Shown here: in pieces, positions 16,202 through 24,417 of the stretch | How positions within the stretch are numbered: the first letter of the stretch is position 1 | Layout: the number at the start of each line of letters is the position of its first letter | NCBI GenBank assembly: GCA_035765045.1 | Contig: DASTYI010000099.1 | Location: forward strand, 62,001 to 126,000 | DNA length: 64,000 bases | Source: Iamia sp035765045 | Lineage (GTDB): Bacteria > Actinomycetota > Acidimicrobiia > Acidimicrobiales > Iamiaceae | Direction of reading: 5' to 3' | Translations under genes and position numbers: made by a program | The notes under the pieces: generated by a model | Databases searched by the model: none | What the model saw: only the letters and a program-made list of their open reading frames with translations | Told to the model about the DNA's origin: nothing

Positions 16202-17095
16202 GTGCTGGCCGCCACACTCCTCGCCCTCGGGTCGGCCGCCGTTCACGCCTCCTGGAACCTGCTGATCAAGACCAGCGACGACCGGGCCCTGGCGGCGTGG
16301 GGCCAGTTCACCGCCGCGGCCGTCGTGGCCGCGGCCGGGCTCCTGGTGGTGGGCCTGCCGGGCTGGGACGCGGCGCCGTACGTCGCCGCCAGCGCCGTGG
16401 TCCACGTCGCCTACCTGGAGTCGCTGGTGGCGGCCTACACCCACGGCGACTTCTCGCTCTCGTACCCGCTGGCCCGGGGTGGCGGCGCGGTGCTGGCCGC
16501 GGTGGGGAGCGCCGTGGTGCTCGACGACCGGCTGCCCGCCCTGGGCTGGGTGGCGATCGCCGTGGCCGGCGCCGGGCTGGTCGGGCTCCGAGGCCGGGGC
16601 GTGCCCGCCGCCGACGACGTCGTGCTGGGCGACGACCGCCCGCCGGCCGCCAACACCGACGGGGGCCGGGCCGCCCTCGGCTTCGCCCTGCTGACCGCGG
16701 CCTGCATCGCCACGTACACGATCGTCGACTCGGCCGGGTCCCGCGCCGGTGACAGCGGGGTCGCCTACAGCTTCGCCGGCTGCCTCGCCTCCGGGCTGAC
16801 CGTCACCGCGGCCAACCTGGTCCGGCCGTCCCGCCGGGCGAGGGCGAGCGTCCTCCGCCGGGACTGGCGGCGGCACCTCGCCGGCGGCGTCGGCACCGTC
16901 ACCGCCTACACGATGGTGCTGGTGGCGGTGCGCCAGGCGCCGGTCGGCTACGTCACCATGCTGCGCGAGTCCTCGGTGGTGCTCGGCGCCCTGGTCGGCT
17001 GGCTGGTGCTCCACGAGGGCCTGGGCCGGCGGCGGCTGGTCGCCTCGCTGGTGATCCTCGGCGGCCTCGTCCTGCTGGTCGTCGCCGGGGGCTGA
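16202..17095 (+). CDS. EamA/DMT-superfamily transporter
   Basis: 297 residues from GTG 16202, with ten hydrophobic segments in two repeats of five. The first repeat begins LLALGSAAVHASWNLLIKTSDD and the second GFALLTAACIATYTIVDSAG; both end in the GLVGL / LVLLVVAG pattern of EamA domains. VGYVTMLRESSVVLGALVGWLVLHEGL is the classic drug/metabolite-transporter last-helix motif. Probable inner-membrane exporter of small metabolites; substrate unknown. Divergent from the LCCL lipoprotein with a 34-bp gap. Confidence 0.85.
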   Translation: MLAATLLALGSAAVHASWNLLIKTSDDRALAAWGQFTAAAVVAAAGLLVVGLPGWDAAPYVAASAVVHVAYLESLVAAYTHGDFSLSYPLARGGGAVLAAVGSAVVLDDRLPALGWVAIAVAGAGLVGLRGRGVPAADDVVLGDDRPPAANTDGGRAALGFALLTAACIATYTIVDSAGSRAGDSGVAYSFAGCLASGLTVTAANLVRPSRRARASVLRRDWRRHLAGGVGTVTAYTMVLVAVRQAPVGYVTMLRESSVVLGALVGWLVLHEGLGRRRLVASLVILGGLVLLVVAGG

Positions 17096-17098
17096 GGC

Positions 17099-17347
17099 CT
17101 ACTGCTGGTAGCCCTCGACCGTGCCCTCGGAGCGGACCTCGGCGTCGTCGGGGTCCTGGCCGCTGGCCCGCCGGGCCCGCCGTTGGCGGAGGAGGTCCCA
17201 GCACTGGTCGAGGGCGACCTCGACCTGCCGGAGCCGGTCGTGGTCGGCCTCGCTCAGGGCGTCGGGACCGTGCCCGGCGGCCTGCTCGAGCCGGTGCTCC
17301 TCGTCGGCCAGCTCGTTGATCCGGCGGATGACCTCGGCATCGTCCAT
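17099..17347 (-). CDS. DUF2630 small protein
   Basis: 82 residues. The sequence DDAEVIRRINELADEEHRL...LRQVEVALDQCWDLLRQRRA with the C-terminal DPDDAEVRSEGTVEGYQQ is the full DUF2630 pattern, a short helical protein of actinobacteria with unknown function. The ATG at 17347 fits the family length better than the in-frame GTG nine bases upstream. It lies 5 bp downstream of the HxlR gene and is probably cotranscribed with it. Confidence 0.85.
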   Translation of the reverse strand: MDDAEVIRRINELADEEHRLEQAAGHGPDALSEADHDRLRQVEVALDQCWDLLRQRRARRASGQDPDDAEVRSEGTVEGYQQ

Positions 17348-17352
17348 GCCGC

Positions 17353-17754
17353 TCACGCTACGCCCGCCGCGTCGTAGGCGGCTCGGGCCCGGACGATCTC
17401 GGGGCGGTGCTCGCGGGTCCAGGCGACGAGGGGGGCGATGGCCTCGAGGAGGCTGGCGCCGAGGGGCGTGAGGGCGTAGTCGACCCGGGGCGGGACGACG
17501 GGGTGGACGGTGCGGGTGACGAGCCCGTCACGCTCGAGCTGGCGGAGGGTGCGGGTGAGCATCCGTTGGCTGATGCCGTCGATGTCGCGCCTGAGCTCGG
17601 TGAACCGGCGGGTGCCCTCGCCGAGCAGCTCGACGACGAGGAGCGACCACTTGTCGCCGATCCGGTCGAGCAGGTCGCGCAGCCGGCAGGCGTCGGTCCG
17701 CTCGACCACGGTTCCCCCGGTGTGCCCGGGGGACAGCGATGTGCCGTCTTCCAT
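17353..17754 (-). CDS. HxlR-family transcriptional regulator
   Basis: 133 residues. The winged-helix core reads CRLRDLLDRIGDKWSLLVVELL...RRFTELRRDIDGISQRMLTRTLRQLERDGLVTR, the HxlR signature. Cys23 sits where redox-sensing members (HypR/QorR type) have their reactive cysteine. It is divergent from the F420 oxidoreductase at 17801, and the 46-bp gap must contain both promoters. It plausibly controls that gene in response to oxidants or quinone-like electrophiles (inference from family and layout). Confidence 0.9.
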   Translation of the reverse strand: MEDGTSLSPGHTGGTVVERTDACRLRDLLDRIGDKWSLLVVELLGEGTRRFTELRRDIDGISQRMLTRTLRQLERDGLVTRTVHPVVPPRVDYALTPLGASLLEAIAPLVAWTREHRPEIVRARAAYDAAGVA

Positions 17755-17800
17755 CGCCGCCCATGGTGACTCATGATGCTGTCGGTATCAAGGAGTAACC

Positions 17801-18721
17801 ATGAGCACGGAGATCGGGATCTTCCTCCCCACCATGGGCGACACCGACGGTGCCCCCGGCGACGTGGTGGCCGCCGCCCGCCAGGCCGAGGACCTGGGGT
17901 TCGAGTCGGCCTGGGCGGTCGACCAGCTGGTCGCCGGGCAGGGGGCGCCGCTCCTCGACAGCGGGCTCGCCCTCGCCGCCGCGGCCGTCGCCACCGAGCG
18001 GATCCGCCTGGCCTACGGCGTGGCCGTCGTCCCCCTCCACCCGGCGGTGTGGCTGGCCAAGCAGGTCGCCACCCTCCAGCACCTCTCGGGCGGGCGGGTG
18101 ATCCTGGGCGTCGGCGCCGGGGGCGACCGCCACACCCGCTCGTGGGCGGCGGCCGGGGTCCCGGCCCGGGAGCGGGGCGCCCGGCTCGACGCCGCCCTCG
18201 CCGTGCTCCCGGCGCTGATCGCCGGCGAGCCCACCGTCGTGCCCGAGCTGCCGGGGGCGCCGACCGTCGAGCTCGCGCCCGGCGTCACCGTCCCACCGCT
18301 GGTCGTCGGGGGCATGGCCGACGCCGCCGTCCGCCGGGTGCTCGACCACGACGCCGGGTGGTTCCTCCTCCCCTTCGGGCCCGACGGGACGGCGGCGGCA
18401 CGGGCGCGGATCGCCGGCGCCGCGGCGGCCGCCGGGAAGCCCCTCCCCCACCTCACGGCCAGCACGATGGTGGCGCTGGAGGGCGACCCGGCGCTGCCGT
18501 CACCCGAGGCCGTCCGGGCCCTGCTGACCGACCCCCGGGGCCGCTTCGGCATGCCCGCCGAGGCGGCCGACGACGCCGTGGTCCGGGGCGATCCCGCGGC
18601 CGTGGCCGAGCACCTGGCCGCCCTGGCCGGGGCCGGCGCCGACCGGGTCGTCGTCACCGTCGCCGCCGGCGACTGGCACCGCCAGGCCGACCTCCTCGCC
18701 GAGGCCGCCGCCCTGCTCTAG
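17801..18721 (+). CDS. F420-type LLM-class oxidoreductase
   Basis: 306 residues. AAGGAGTAACC precedes the ATG. The luciferase-like monooxygenase fold is shown by ARQAEDLGFESAWAVDQL, AVATERIRLAYGVAVVPLHPAVWLAKQVATLQHLSGGRVILGVGAGG and the PPLVVGGMADAAVRRVLDHDAGWF barrel end. Family members in actinobacteria use coenzyme F420 to reduce or oxidise small organics. Convergent with the acyl-CoA synthetase: both stop codons lie in the same CTAG at 18718-18721. Probably regulated by the divergent HxlR protein. Confidence 0.85.
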   Translation: MSTEIGIFLPTMGDTDGAPGDVVAAARQAEDLGFESAWAVDQLVAGQGAPLLDSGLALAAAAVATERIRLAYGVAVVPLHPAVWLAKQVATLQHLSGGRVILGVGAGGDRHTRSWAAAGVPARERGARLDAALAVLPALIAGEPTVVPELPGAPTVELAPGVTVPPLVVGGMADAAVRRVLDHDAGWFLLPFGPDGTAAARARIAGAAAAAGKPLPHLTASTMVALEGDPALPSPEAVRALLTDPRGRFGMPAEAADDAVVRGDPAAVAEHLAALAGAGADRVVVTVAAGDWHRQADLLAEAAALL

Positions 18722-20259
18722 CCGGCGGCGTACTGCTTGCGGAGCTCGTGCTTGGGGATCTTGCCGCTGGCGTTGCGGGGGATGGCGTCGACGACCTCCA
18801 GCCGCTCGGGGAGGGCCTGGGTGCGGAGGCCCTTCTCCTTGAGGTGGGCGACCATCTCGTCGAAGGTGAGCGGCTCGCCGGGGCCGGCGACGACGGCGCA
18901 CACCATCTCCCCCCGGTCGGCGTCGGGCAGGCCGATCACGGCCACGTCGGTGACCTTCGGATGCTCGTACAGGAGGTTCTCGACCTCGGCGGCCGAGACG
19001 TTCTCGCCCTTGCGGATGATCACGTCCTTGACCCGGCCGGTGATGCGGACGTAGCCGTCCTCGTCGATCACACCGAGGTCGCCGGTGCGGAACCAGCCGT
19101 CGGAGTCGAAGGCGTCGGCGTCGAGCGATCCGTCGAGGTAGCCCCGCATCATCTGCGGCGCCTTGGCCCGCAGCTCGCCCTCCTCGCCGGCGCCGACGAC
19201 CTCGCCGTCGAGGCTCACGGCCCGCAGCAGCACGCCGGGCATGGCCCGCCCCTCGGTGGTGGCCAGCTTGTCGTCGGGGTCGAGGGCCGAGCCCATGGTG
19301 AGGATCGGCGCCTCGGTCAGCCCCCAGCCCGAGACGATGCCGAGCCCCCCCAGCTCCTCCTTGACCTCGGTGTGGAGGGCCGGGGGCTTGGGGGCGCCGC
19401 CACCCGGGCACAGCCGGAGGCTGGGGAAGATCTTGACGTCGCCGGCGGCCCGCTGGGCGGCCAGGTAGGCCATGTGGAAGAAGGTGGCCGAGCCGGCCAG
19501 GGTGACGTCGGCCTTCGAGGCCAGCTCGGGGGTGGCCGTGGGGTCGAAGGCCTCGGTGATGACGTTGGTGAGGCCGTACATCAGGCTCGACGCCAGCCAG
19601 ATCGGCCCGGCGATGTGGGTCACCGGGAAGGCCATCAGGTTGCGGTCGCCCTCGCGGCACAGCATCCGGTCGCACATGCCCCGGGCGGTGACGATCAGGT
19701 CGCCGTCGCTGTGGCGGGCGCCCTTGGGGTCGGCGGTGGTGCCCGAGGTGTAGAAGAGCCAGGTCGCCGGCTCGTCGGCCCGGGTGGCGGGCGGCTCGGG
19801 GGCGGGGGGGAGGTCGGCCGGGTCGCCGTCGGGCAGGGTGCTCGACGCCACCAGGACCTTGGGCGGGTTGGGGTTGTCGGCAGCGATGCGCTCGGCCATC
19901 GCCTCGTAGTCGAAGCCCCGCCACTCGCCCGGGACGATCAGCAGCTTGGCCTCGGCCTGGCGGGTGACGAAGCCGACCTCCCGGTCGCGGTAGATCGGGA
20001 TGATCGGGTTCTGGACGGCGCCGAGCCGGCACAGGGCGGCGATCAGCACCAGCGAGCCGTGCCACGTCGGGAGGACCCACGACACGACGTCGCCCGGGCC
20101 GATGCCCTCGGCCGCCAGCCCGGCGGCGACCGTCTCCGCCGAGGTCCGGTAGTCGCCGAAGGTGACGGCCTGGCCCGACTCGTCGATCGTCATCACCGCG
20201 TCCGGCGACGCCTCCGCCCGTGCCTCGACCAGCTCCCACAGGTTCCGTCCCTCGAGCAT
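18718..20259 (-). CDS. acyl-CoA synthetase (AMP-forming)
   Basis: 513 residues. ATG 20259 follows GGAGG at 6 bp. Adenylate motifs: WLFYTSGTTADPKGARHSDGD (P-loop-like), GWGLTEAP, GWFRTGDLGVIDEDGYVRITGRVKDVIIRKGENVSAAEVE and the catalytic-lysine region PRNASGKIPKHELRK. Such enzymes activate fatty, steroid side-chain or aromatic acids to CoA thioesters. The promoter carries the CTGACG operator at 20294, linking it to the TetR regulon; the substrate class is inferred from the neighbours. Confidence 0.9.
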   Translation of the reverse strand: MLEGRNLWELVEARAEASPDAVMTIDESGQAVTFGDYRTSAETVAAGLAAEGIGPGDVVSWVLPTWHGSLVLIAALCRLGAVQNPIIPIYRDREVGFVTRQAEAKLLIVPGEWRGFDYEAMAERIAADNPNPPKVLVASSTLPDGDPADLPPAPEPPATRADEPATWLFYTSGTTADPKGARHSDGDLIVTARGMCDRMLCREGDRNLMAFPVTHIAGPIWLASSLMYGLTNVITEAFDPTATPELASKADVTLAGSATFFHMAYLAAQRAAGDVKIFPSLRLCPGGGAPKPPALHTEVKEELGGLGIVSGWGLTEAPILTMGSALDPDDKLATTEGRAMPGVLLRAVSLDGEVVGAGEEGELRAKAPQMMRGYLDGSLDADAFDSDGWFRTGDLGVIDEDGYVRITGRVKDVIIRKGENVSAAEVENLLYEHPKVTDVAVIGLPDADRGEMVCAVVAGPGEPLTFDEMVAHLKEKGLRTQALPERLEVVDAIPRNASGKIPKHELRKQYAAG

Positions 20260-20293
20260 CGATCCTCCGTGCGTCGGCGCCGGGCGTGGCGCG

Positions 20294-20312
20294 ATCTGAC
20301 GGTTCGTCAGGT
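20294..20312. promoter_or_regulatory. CTGACG-type operator upstream of acyl-CoA synthetase
   Basis: ATCTGACGGTTCGTCAGGT, 19 bp, 35-53 bp upstream of the ATG at 20259. It matches the six-site consensus at every conserved position. Confidence 0.75.
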
Positions 20313-20344
20313 TAGGGGATGGACGACGCCGTAGCCTGCGCCCC

Positions 20345-20857
20345 GTGCCGTCGTCGCTGGTCGTGTTCGCCGGGGTCCCCGGGGTCGGGAAGTCCTCGGT
20401 GGCCGAAGGGGTGGCCCGGGCCCTCGGGCGGCCGGTCCTGTCGGTCGACCCCATCGAGCAGGGCATGGCCGACGCCGGCATCCCGCCCTCGTTCGAGCGG
20501 GGCCTGGCCGCCTACCTCGTCGCCGCCCGCTGCGCCGCCCACCTGCTCGGGCTGGGCCAGGGCGTGATCGTCGACGCCGTCAACGCCGAGCCCGAGGGCC
20601 GCGCCGTGTGGCACGAGGTGGGCGCGGCCGCCGGCATCGCCCCGACCTGGGTCCACGTCACCTGCTCCGACCCCGCCGTCCACCGGGCCCGCCTGGAGGG
20701 CCGGGCCCGCCGCTACGCCGACGTCGACGAGCCGGCCTGGGCGGCCGTGATCGCCCGCGCCGCCGGCTTCGCCCCCTGGACCGACGAGCGCATCACCGTC
20801 GACACCGCCTCCCCCCTCCCCACCACCATCGCCCACGTCCTCGCCGCCCTCTCCTGA
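20345..20857 (+). CDS. P-loop kinase-like ATPase
   Basis: 170 residues from GTG 20345. The Walker A motif GVPGVGKSS is followed by VAEGVARALGRPVLSVDPIEQGM, and VIVDAVNAEPEGRAVWHEV supplies a Walker B-like aspartate. The short length and R-x3-R-A-R-R-Y lid region resemble the AAA_33/Zeta-like small-molecule kinase group. Substrate unknown; not in an obvious operon. It is divergent from the acyl-CoA synthetase across the operator at 20294, so it could share its control. Confidence 0.75.
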   Translation: MPSSLVVFAGVPGVGKSSVAEGVARALGRPVLSVDPIEQGMADAGIPPSFERGLAAYLVAARCAAHLLGLGQGVIVDAVNAEPEGRAVWHEVGAAAGIAPTWVHVTCSDPAVHRARLEGRARRYADVDEPAWAAVIARAAGFAPWTDERITVDTASPLPTTIAHVLAALS

Positions 20858-20864
20858 GGACGTC

Positions 20865-21821
20865 CTAGAGGACGGCCACGGGGGCGACGGGGGTGCTGGT
20901 GGCGCCGACGATGGGCTCGGGGGCGGCGAGGAGGAGGACGTCCCAGCGGCCGGCGTCGGCGCAGCGGGCGGCGAGGGCCTCCAGGTCCCAGCTCTGGCCC
21001 TGGATCACCCCGATGTCGCGGATCTGCAGCATGTGGACGCAGAGGGTGTCGCTCCAGTCCGGGGACGGGGGCGGGAAGGCCTCGTAGGCGTAGGTGTCGG
21101 TGACGACGACGGCGATGTCGTGCTCGCGCACCCACTCGACGGAGTGGAGCGACGGGCCCGGGAAGCGGAACCCGTCGCCCTTGGCGTAGCGCTCCCGGCG
21201 GCCGGCGTGGAGGTGGCGGATGTCGCCGGTGCGGACCAGCAGGGCGTCGCCCGGCTCGGGCACCAGGCCCGCGGCGTCGTACGCCGACGCCAGGTCGTCG
21301 CCCGTGACGGCGTAGCCCGGGTCGATCTCGTCGAGCGCCGACGCCCCCCGCAGGCGGGCGATGTCGATCACCACACCCCGGGTGACGATCGGGACCAGCG
21401 TCTCGGCCCCGCACACCGTCGCCCCCGCCGTGGTCACCGACGAGGCCGGGAAGCCGTTCCAGATCTGCCCGTCGTAGGAGACGTGGGCCAGGGTGTCGAG
21501 GTGGGTGCCGGCGCAGGTGCTCATCCGCACGGTGTCGTCGGACGACGCCCACACCCCGGGCACGAGGGGGTCACGCTCGTTGATGACCTCCATGGTCAGC
21601 TCGGGGTTGAGGCGGTGCGGCGGCTGGCCCACCTGCGGCGAGTCGGGGCCGAGGTCGAGGGCGAGCGAGAACCGCTCCCCCGTCCGCACGCACGCCGCCC
21701 CCCGGGCCGCGGCGACGTCGTCGAGCAGGTTGCCGCAGCCCCGCTGGTCGTCCTCGCCCCAGCGCCCCCAGTTGGAGACGCGGGCCCGGATCTCCTCGAG
21801 GTGCGGGGGGAGGCCGGTCAC
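20865..21821 (-). CDS. cyclase-family metal-dependent hydrolase
   Basis: 318 residues. MSTCAGTHLDTLAHVSYDG carries the family motif (HxGTHxDxPxH-like) whose His and Asp residues bind the metal in kynurenine-formamidase-type cyclases. GDALLVRTGDIR, SVEWVREHDIAVVVTDTYAYE and CVHMLQIRDIGVIQGQSWDLEALA are the other conserved strands. Starts at GTG 21821, overlapping the alcohol dehydrogenase stop. Last gene of the KstR-box operon starting at 24371, so probably hydrolyses an amide, lactone or cyclic ketone intermediate (inference). Confidence 0.8.
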   Translation of the reverse strand: MTGLPPHLEEIRARVSNWGRWGEDDQRGCGNLLDDVAAARGAACVRTGERFSLALDLGPDSPQVGQPPHRLNPELTMEVINERDPLVPGVWASSDDTVRMSTCAGTHLDTLAHVSYDGQIWNGFPASSVTTAGATVCGAETLVPIVTRGVVIDIARLRGASALDEIDPGYAVTGDDLASAYDAAGLVPEPGDALLVRTGDIRHLHAGRRERYAKGDGFRFPGPSLHSVEWVREHDIAVVVTDTYAYEAFPPPSPDWSDTLCVHMLQIRDIGVIQGQSWDLEALAARCADAGRWDVLLLAAPEPIVGATSTPVAPVAVL

Positions 21822-22885
21822 GCCAGCGACAGCACGGCGCGGTTGACCTTGCCGTCGTGCATGGCGGTGAGGGCGTCGTGCACGCCCTCGACCGGGTAGG
21901 TGGCCGACACCAGCTCGTCGAGCAGCAGCTTGCCGCTCTTGTAGAGCTCGACGAACAGGGGGATGTCGTGGTGGGGCCGGACCGTCCCGTAGCGGCAGCC
22001 CATGATGGACTTGTCGTTGTAGAGCGTGTTGACGACGAAGCTGGCCTCGGTGCCGAGCTTGGGCACGCCCAGCAGGATGCACTGGCCGCCCCAGTCGAGC
22101 AGGTCGATGGCCGTGCGGATCAGGGCCGGGTGGCCGACGCACTCGAAGGCGTGGTCGACGCCGGCGGGCACGATCTCCTTGACGGCGGCGACGGTGTCGA
22201 CGTCCGGCCCGGCGGCGACGAAGTGGGTGGCGCCGAACTGGCGGGCCGCCTCCTCCTTGGCCGGGTTGGCGTCGACGGCGATGATCGGGCCGGCATCCGA
22301 GAGGCGCAGCCCCTGGAGGACGTTGAGGCCGATCCCGCCCACGCCGATCACGACCGCGCTCTCGCCGTGCGTCGGCTTGGCCCGGTTGAGCACGGCGCCG
22401 GTGCCGGTGACGACGGCGCAGCCGATCAGGCAGGCCGACGACAGCGGCACCTCGGGGTCGATGACGATCGCCTGGTTCTCCTGCACGACGGTCGTCTCGG
22501 TGAACACGCCGGCGTTGGCGAACTGGAAGGCCTTGGTGCCACCGACGGTGAACGGCGCCCGCAGCTTCCCGGCGCCCGCCTTGCAGTGCGACGGGAGCCC
22601 CCGCGAGCAGGCCGAGCAGCGCCCGCAGAAGCCCATCGTGGTGAGGACGACGTGGTCGCCGACCTTGACCGAGGTGACGGCGTCGCCGACCTGCGCCACC
22701 ACGCCGGCGCCCTCGTGGCCGAGCACGACCGGCGTCGGGAACGGGATGGTGCCGTCGACCACCGACACGTCGCTGTGGCACAGCCCGGCGTTGTGGATGT
22801 CGACACGCACCTCGTTGGGGCGGATGTCCCGCACCTCGACGTCGTCGCGCACCTCCAGCTCGCCGGTCCAGACGATCCCGCGCAC
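21818..22885 (-). CDS. zinc-dependent alcohol dehydrogenase (class III-like)
   Basis: 355 residues. Catalytic-zinc residues are in AGLCHSD and LGHEGAG, with the third cysteine in LIGCAVVTGTGAV. Structural-zinc cysteines lie in GFCGRCSACSRGLPSHC. The Rossmann fold is VIGVGGIGLNVLQGLRLSDAGPIIAVD. This pattern belongs to the MDR class III-like alcohol dehydrogenases common in actinobacterial catabolic clusters. Placed 25 bp after the aldehyde dehydrogenase, it would make an alcohol-to-acid pair with it, feeding the acyl-CoA synthetases. Confidence 0.9.
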   Translation of the reverse strand: MRGIVWTGELEVRDDVEVRDIRPNEVRVDIHNAGLCHSDVSVVDGTIPFPTPVVLGHEGAGVVAQVGDAVTSVKVGDHVVLTTMGFCGRCSACSRGLPSHCKAGAGKLRAPFTVGGTKAFQFANAGVFTETTVVQENQAIVIDPEVPLSSACLIGCAVVTGTGAVLNRAKPTHGESAVVIGVGGIGLNVLQGLRLSDAGPIIAVDANPAKEEAARQFGATHFVAAGPDVDTVAAVKEIVPAGVDHAFECVGHPALIRTAIDLLDWGGQCILLGVPKLGTEASFVVNTLYNDKSIMGCRYGTVRPHHDIPLFVELYKSGKLLLDELVSATYPVEGVHDALTAMHDGKVNRAVLSLA

Positions 22886-22910
22886 GGCGGCTCCTTCAGG
22901 GGTTGGGGGC

Positions 22911-24371
22911 CTAGCCGGCCCAGAGGATGGACTGCATCTCGGAGTAGGCGTGGAGGCCCCACTGGCCGCCGTCGCGCCCGACGCCGGAGTACTTGAACCC
23001 GCCGAACGCCGCCTCGTGGTTGCGCTGGAGGGTGTTGATGCCGACGTTGCCGCACTCGAGGCGCTTGGCCACCTCCATGCAGCGGCCGGTGTCGCCGCCG
23101 AACACGTAGGAGAAGAGGCCGTAGTCGCTGTCGTTGGCCAGGGCGACGGCCTCGTCGTCGTCGTCGAACGGCATGGCCACGATCACCGGGCCGAAGATCT
23201 CCTCCCGCGTCGCCCGCATCGACGGGGTGGCGTCGGCCAGCAGCGTGGGGGCGACGTAGTGGCCGGTGTCGAGGTCGGGTCGCTTCCCTCCCGCGACCGG
23301 GTTGGCGCCCTCGTCGATGGCGGACCGCACGTAGCCCTCGACCCGCTCACGGTGGGCGGCGGTGATCACCGGCCCGAGGACGGTGTCGCGCTCCAGCGGG
23401 TCGCCGACCTTGAGGTGCCCGGCCATCCCCGCCATCTTGGCCACGACCTCGTCGTACTTCGTCCGCTGGACGAGCAGGCGGGTGGGCGAGGTGCAGATCT
23501 GCCCCGAGTGGAAGGTCCACGTGCTCGACACGTTCTGCACGACGTTCTGGACGTCGGCGTCGTCGAACACGATCGCCGCCCCCTTGCCGCCGAGCTCGAG
23601 GAGCAGCCGCTTCATCGAGCGGCCGGCGACCTCGGCGATGCGGCAGCCGACACCGGTCGAGCCGGTGAAGGAGATCATGTCCACGTCGGGTGAGGTGGTG
23701 ATGGCCTCGGCGGCCTCGACGGTGTCGGCCACGACCACGTTGACCACGCCGGGCGGGAAGCCGGCCTCGGCGAAGGCCTCGGCCAGCAGGATCGTCCCCA
23801 GCGGGTCCTGCACCGGGGGCTTCACCACCAGGGTGTTGCCCATGGCCAGCGCCGGCGCCATCTTCCCGGCCATGTTGGTGATCGGGACGTTGTAGGCGGC
23901 GAAGCAGGCGACCACCCCGACGGGGGCGCGGTGCTCGACGGCCCCGACGATGCCACCCGGGGCGAGGGCGGTGGTGGGCATGACCGCCGGCGGCAGCGGC
24001 ACGAGGGTGTCGACCGGCTTGGCGTAGTAGCGGAAGCGGGCGCCGGCCTGGCCGACCTGCATCGTCTTGGTCGTGCGCAGGGTGGCGCCGGTCTCGGCCT
24101 GGACGAGGGGGACGAGGTCGTCCCGCTTGGCGTCCATCAGATCGGCGACCCGGGCGAGCAGGGCGCAGCGCTCCGCCATCGGGGTGGCGGCCCACGCCTT
24201 CTGGGCGGCCCGGGCCGCGGCGCACGCCGCCTGCGCCTCCTCGACCGAGGCGTTGGGGGCGATGCCGACGAGCTGCTCGGTCGCCGGGTTGCGGACCTCG
24301 TAGCCGCCGCTGGCGCGCACCCACTCCCCGCCGATGAGCAGCCGGTAGTCGTGGTCGGGACCGATCGTCAC
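22911..24371 (-). CDS. NAD(P)-dependent aldehyde dehydrogenase
   Basis: 486 residues from GTG 24371. FTGSTGVGCRIAEVAG is the cofactor loop, LELGGKGAAIVF carries the general-base Glu, and FHSGQICTSPTRLLV the nucleophile Cys; EEIFGPVIVAMPF and the GGFKYSGVGRDGG C-terminus complete the family. It oxidises an aldehyde to the acid. First gene of a three-gene operon with the alcohol dehydrogenase and the cyclase, and only 10 bp downstream of a KstR-like box, which would block transcription when occupied. Confidence 0.95.
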   Translation of the reverse strand: MTIGPDHDYRLLIGGEWVRASGGYEVRNPATEQLVGIAPNASVEEAQAACAAARAAQKAWAATPMAERCALLARVADLMDAKRDDLVPLVQAETGATLRTTKTMQVGQAGARFRYYAKPVDTLVPLPPAVMPTTALAPGGIVGAVEHRAPVGVVACFAAYNVPITNMAGKMAPALAMGNTLVVKPPVQDPLGTILLAEAFAEAGFPPGVVNVVVADTVEAAEAITTSPDVDMISFTGSTGVGCRIAEVAGRSMKRLLLELGGKGAAIVFDDADVQNVVQNVSSTWTFHSGQICTSPTRLLVQRTKYDEVVAKMAGMAGHLKVGDPLERDTVLGPVITAAHRERVEGYVRSAIDEGANPVAGGKRPDLDTGHYVAPTLLADATPSMRATREEIFGPVIVAMPFDDDDEAVALANDSDYGLFSYVFGGDTGRCMEVAKRLECGNVGINTLQRNHEAAFGGFKYSGVGRDGGQWGLHAYSEMQSILWAG

Positions 24372-24381
24372 GGGCGCGAAC

Positions 24382-24395
24382 TGTAACGCGTTCTA
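24382..24395. promoter_or_regulatory. KstR-like operator before ALDH operon
   Basis: TGTAACGCGTTCTA fits the KstR consensus TnnAACnnGTTnnA exactly. It is identical over 14 bases, and over the preceding AC, to the site at 26856, which argues against chance. Confidence 0.75.
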
Positions 24396-24417
24396 CTTCG
24401 GCGCCGACACCTGCCAT

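Noticed and set aside
17768..17795. HxlR operator between divergent genes
   Set aside because: The gap contains short imperfect symmetry (TGATGC...GTATCA), but a single short match is not enough to call a site.
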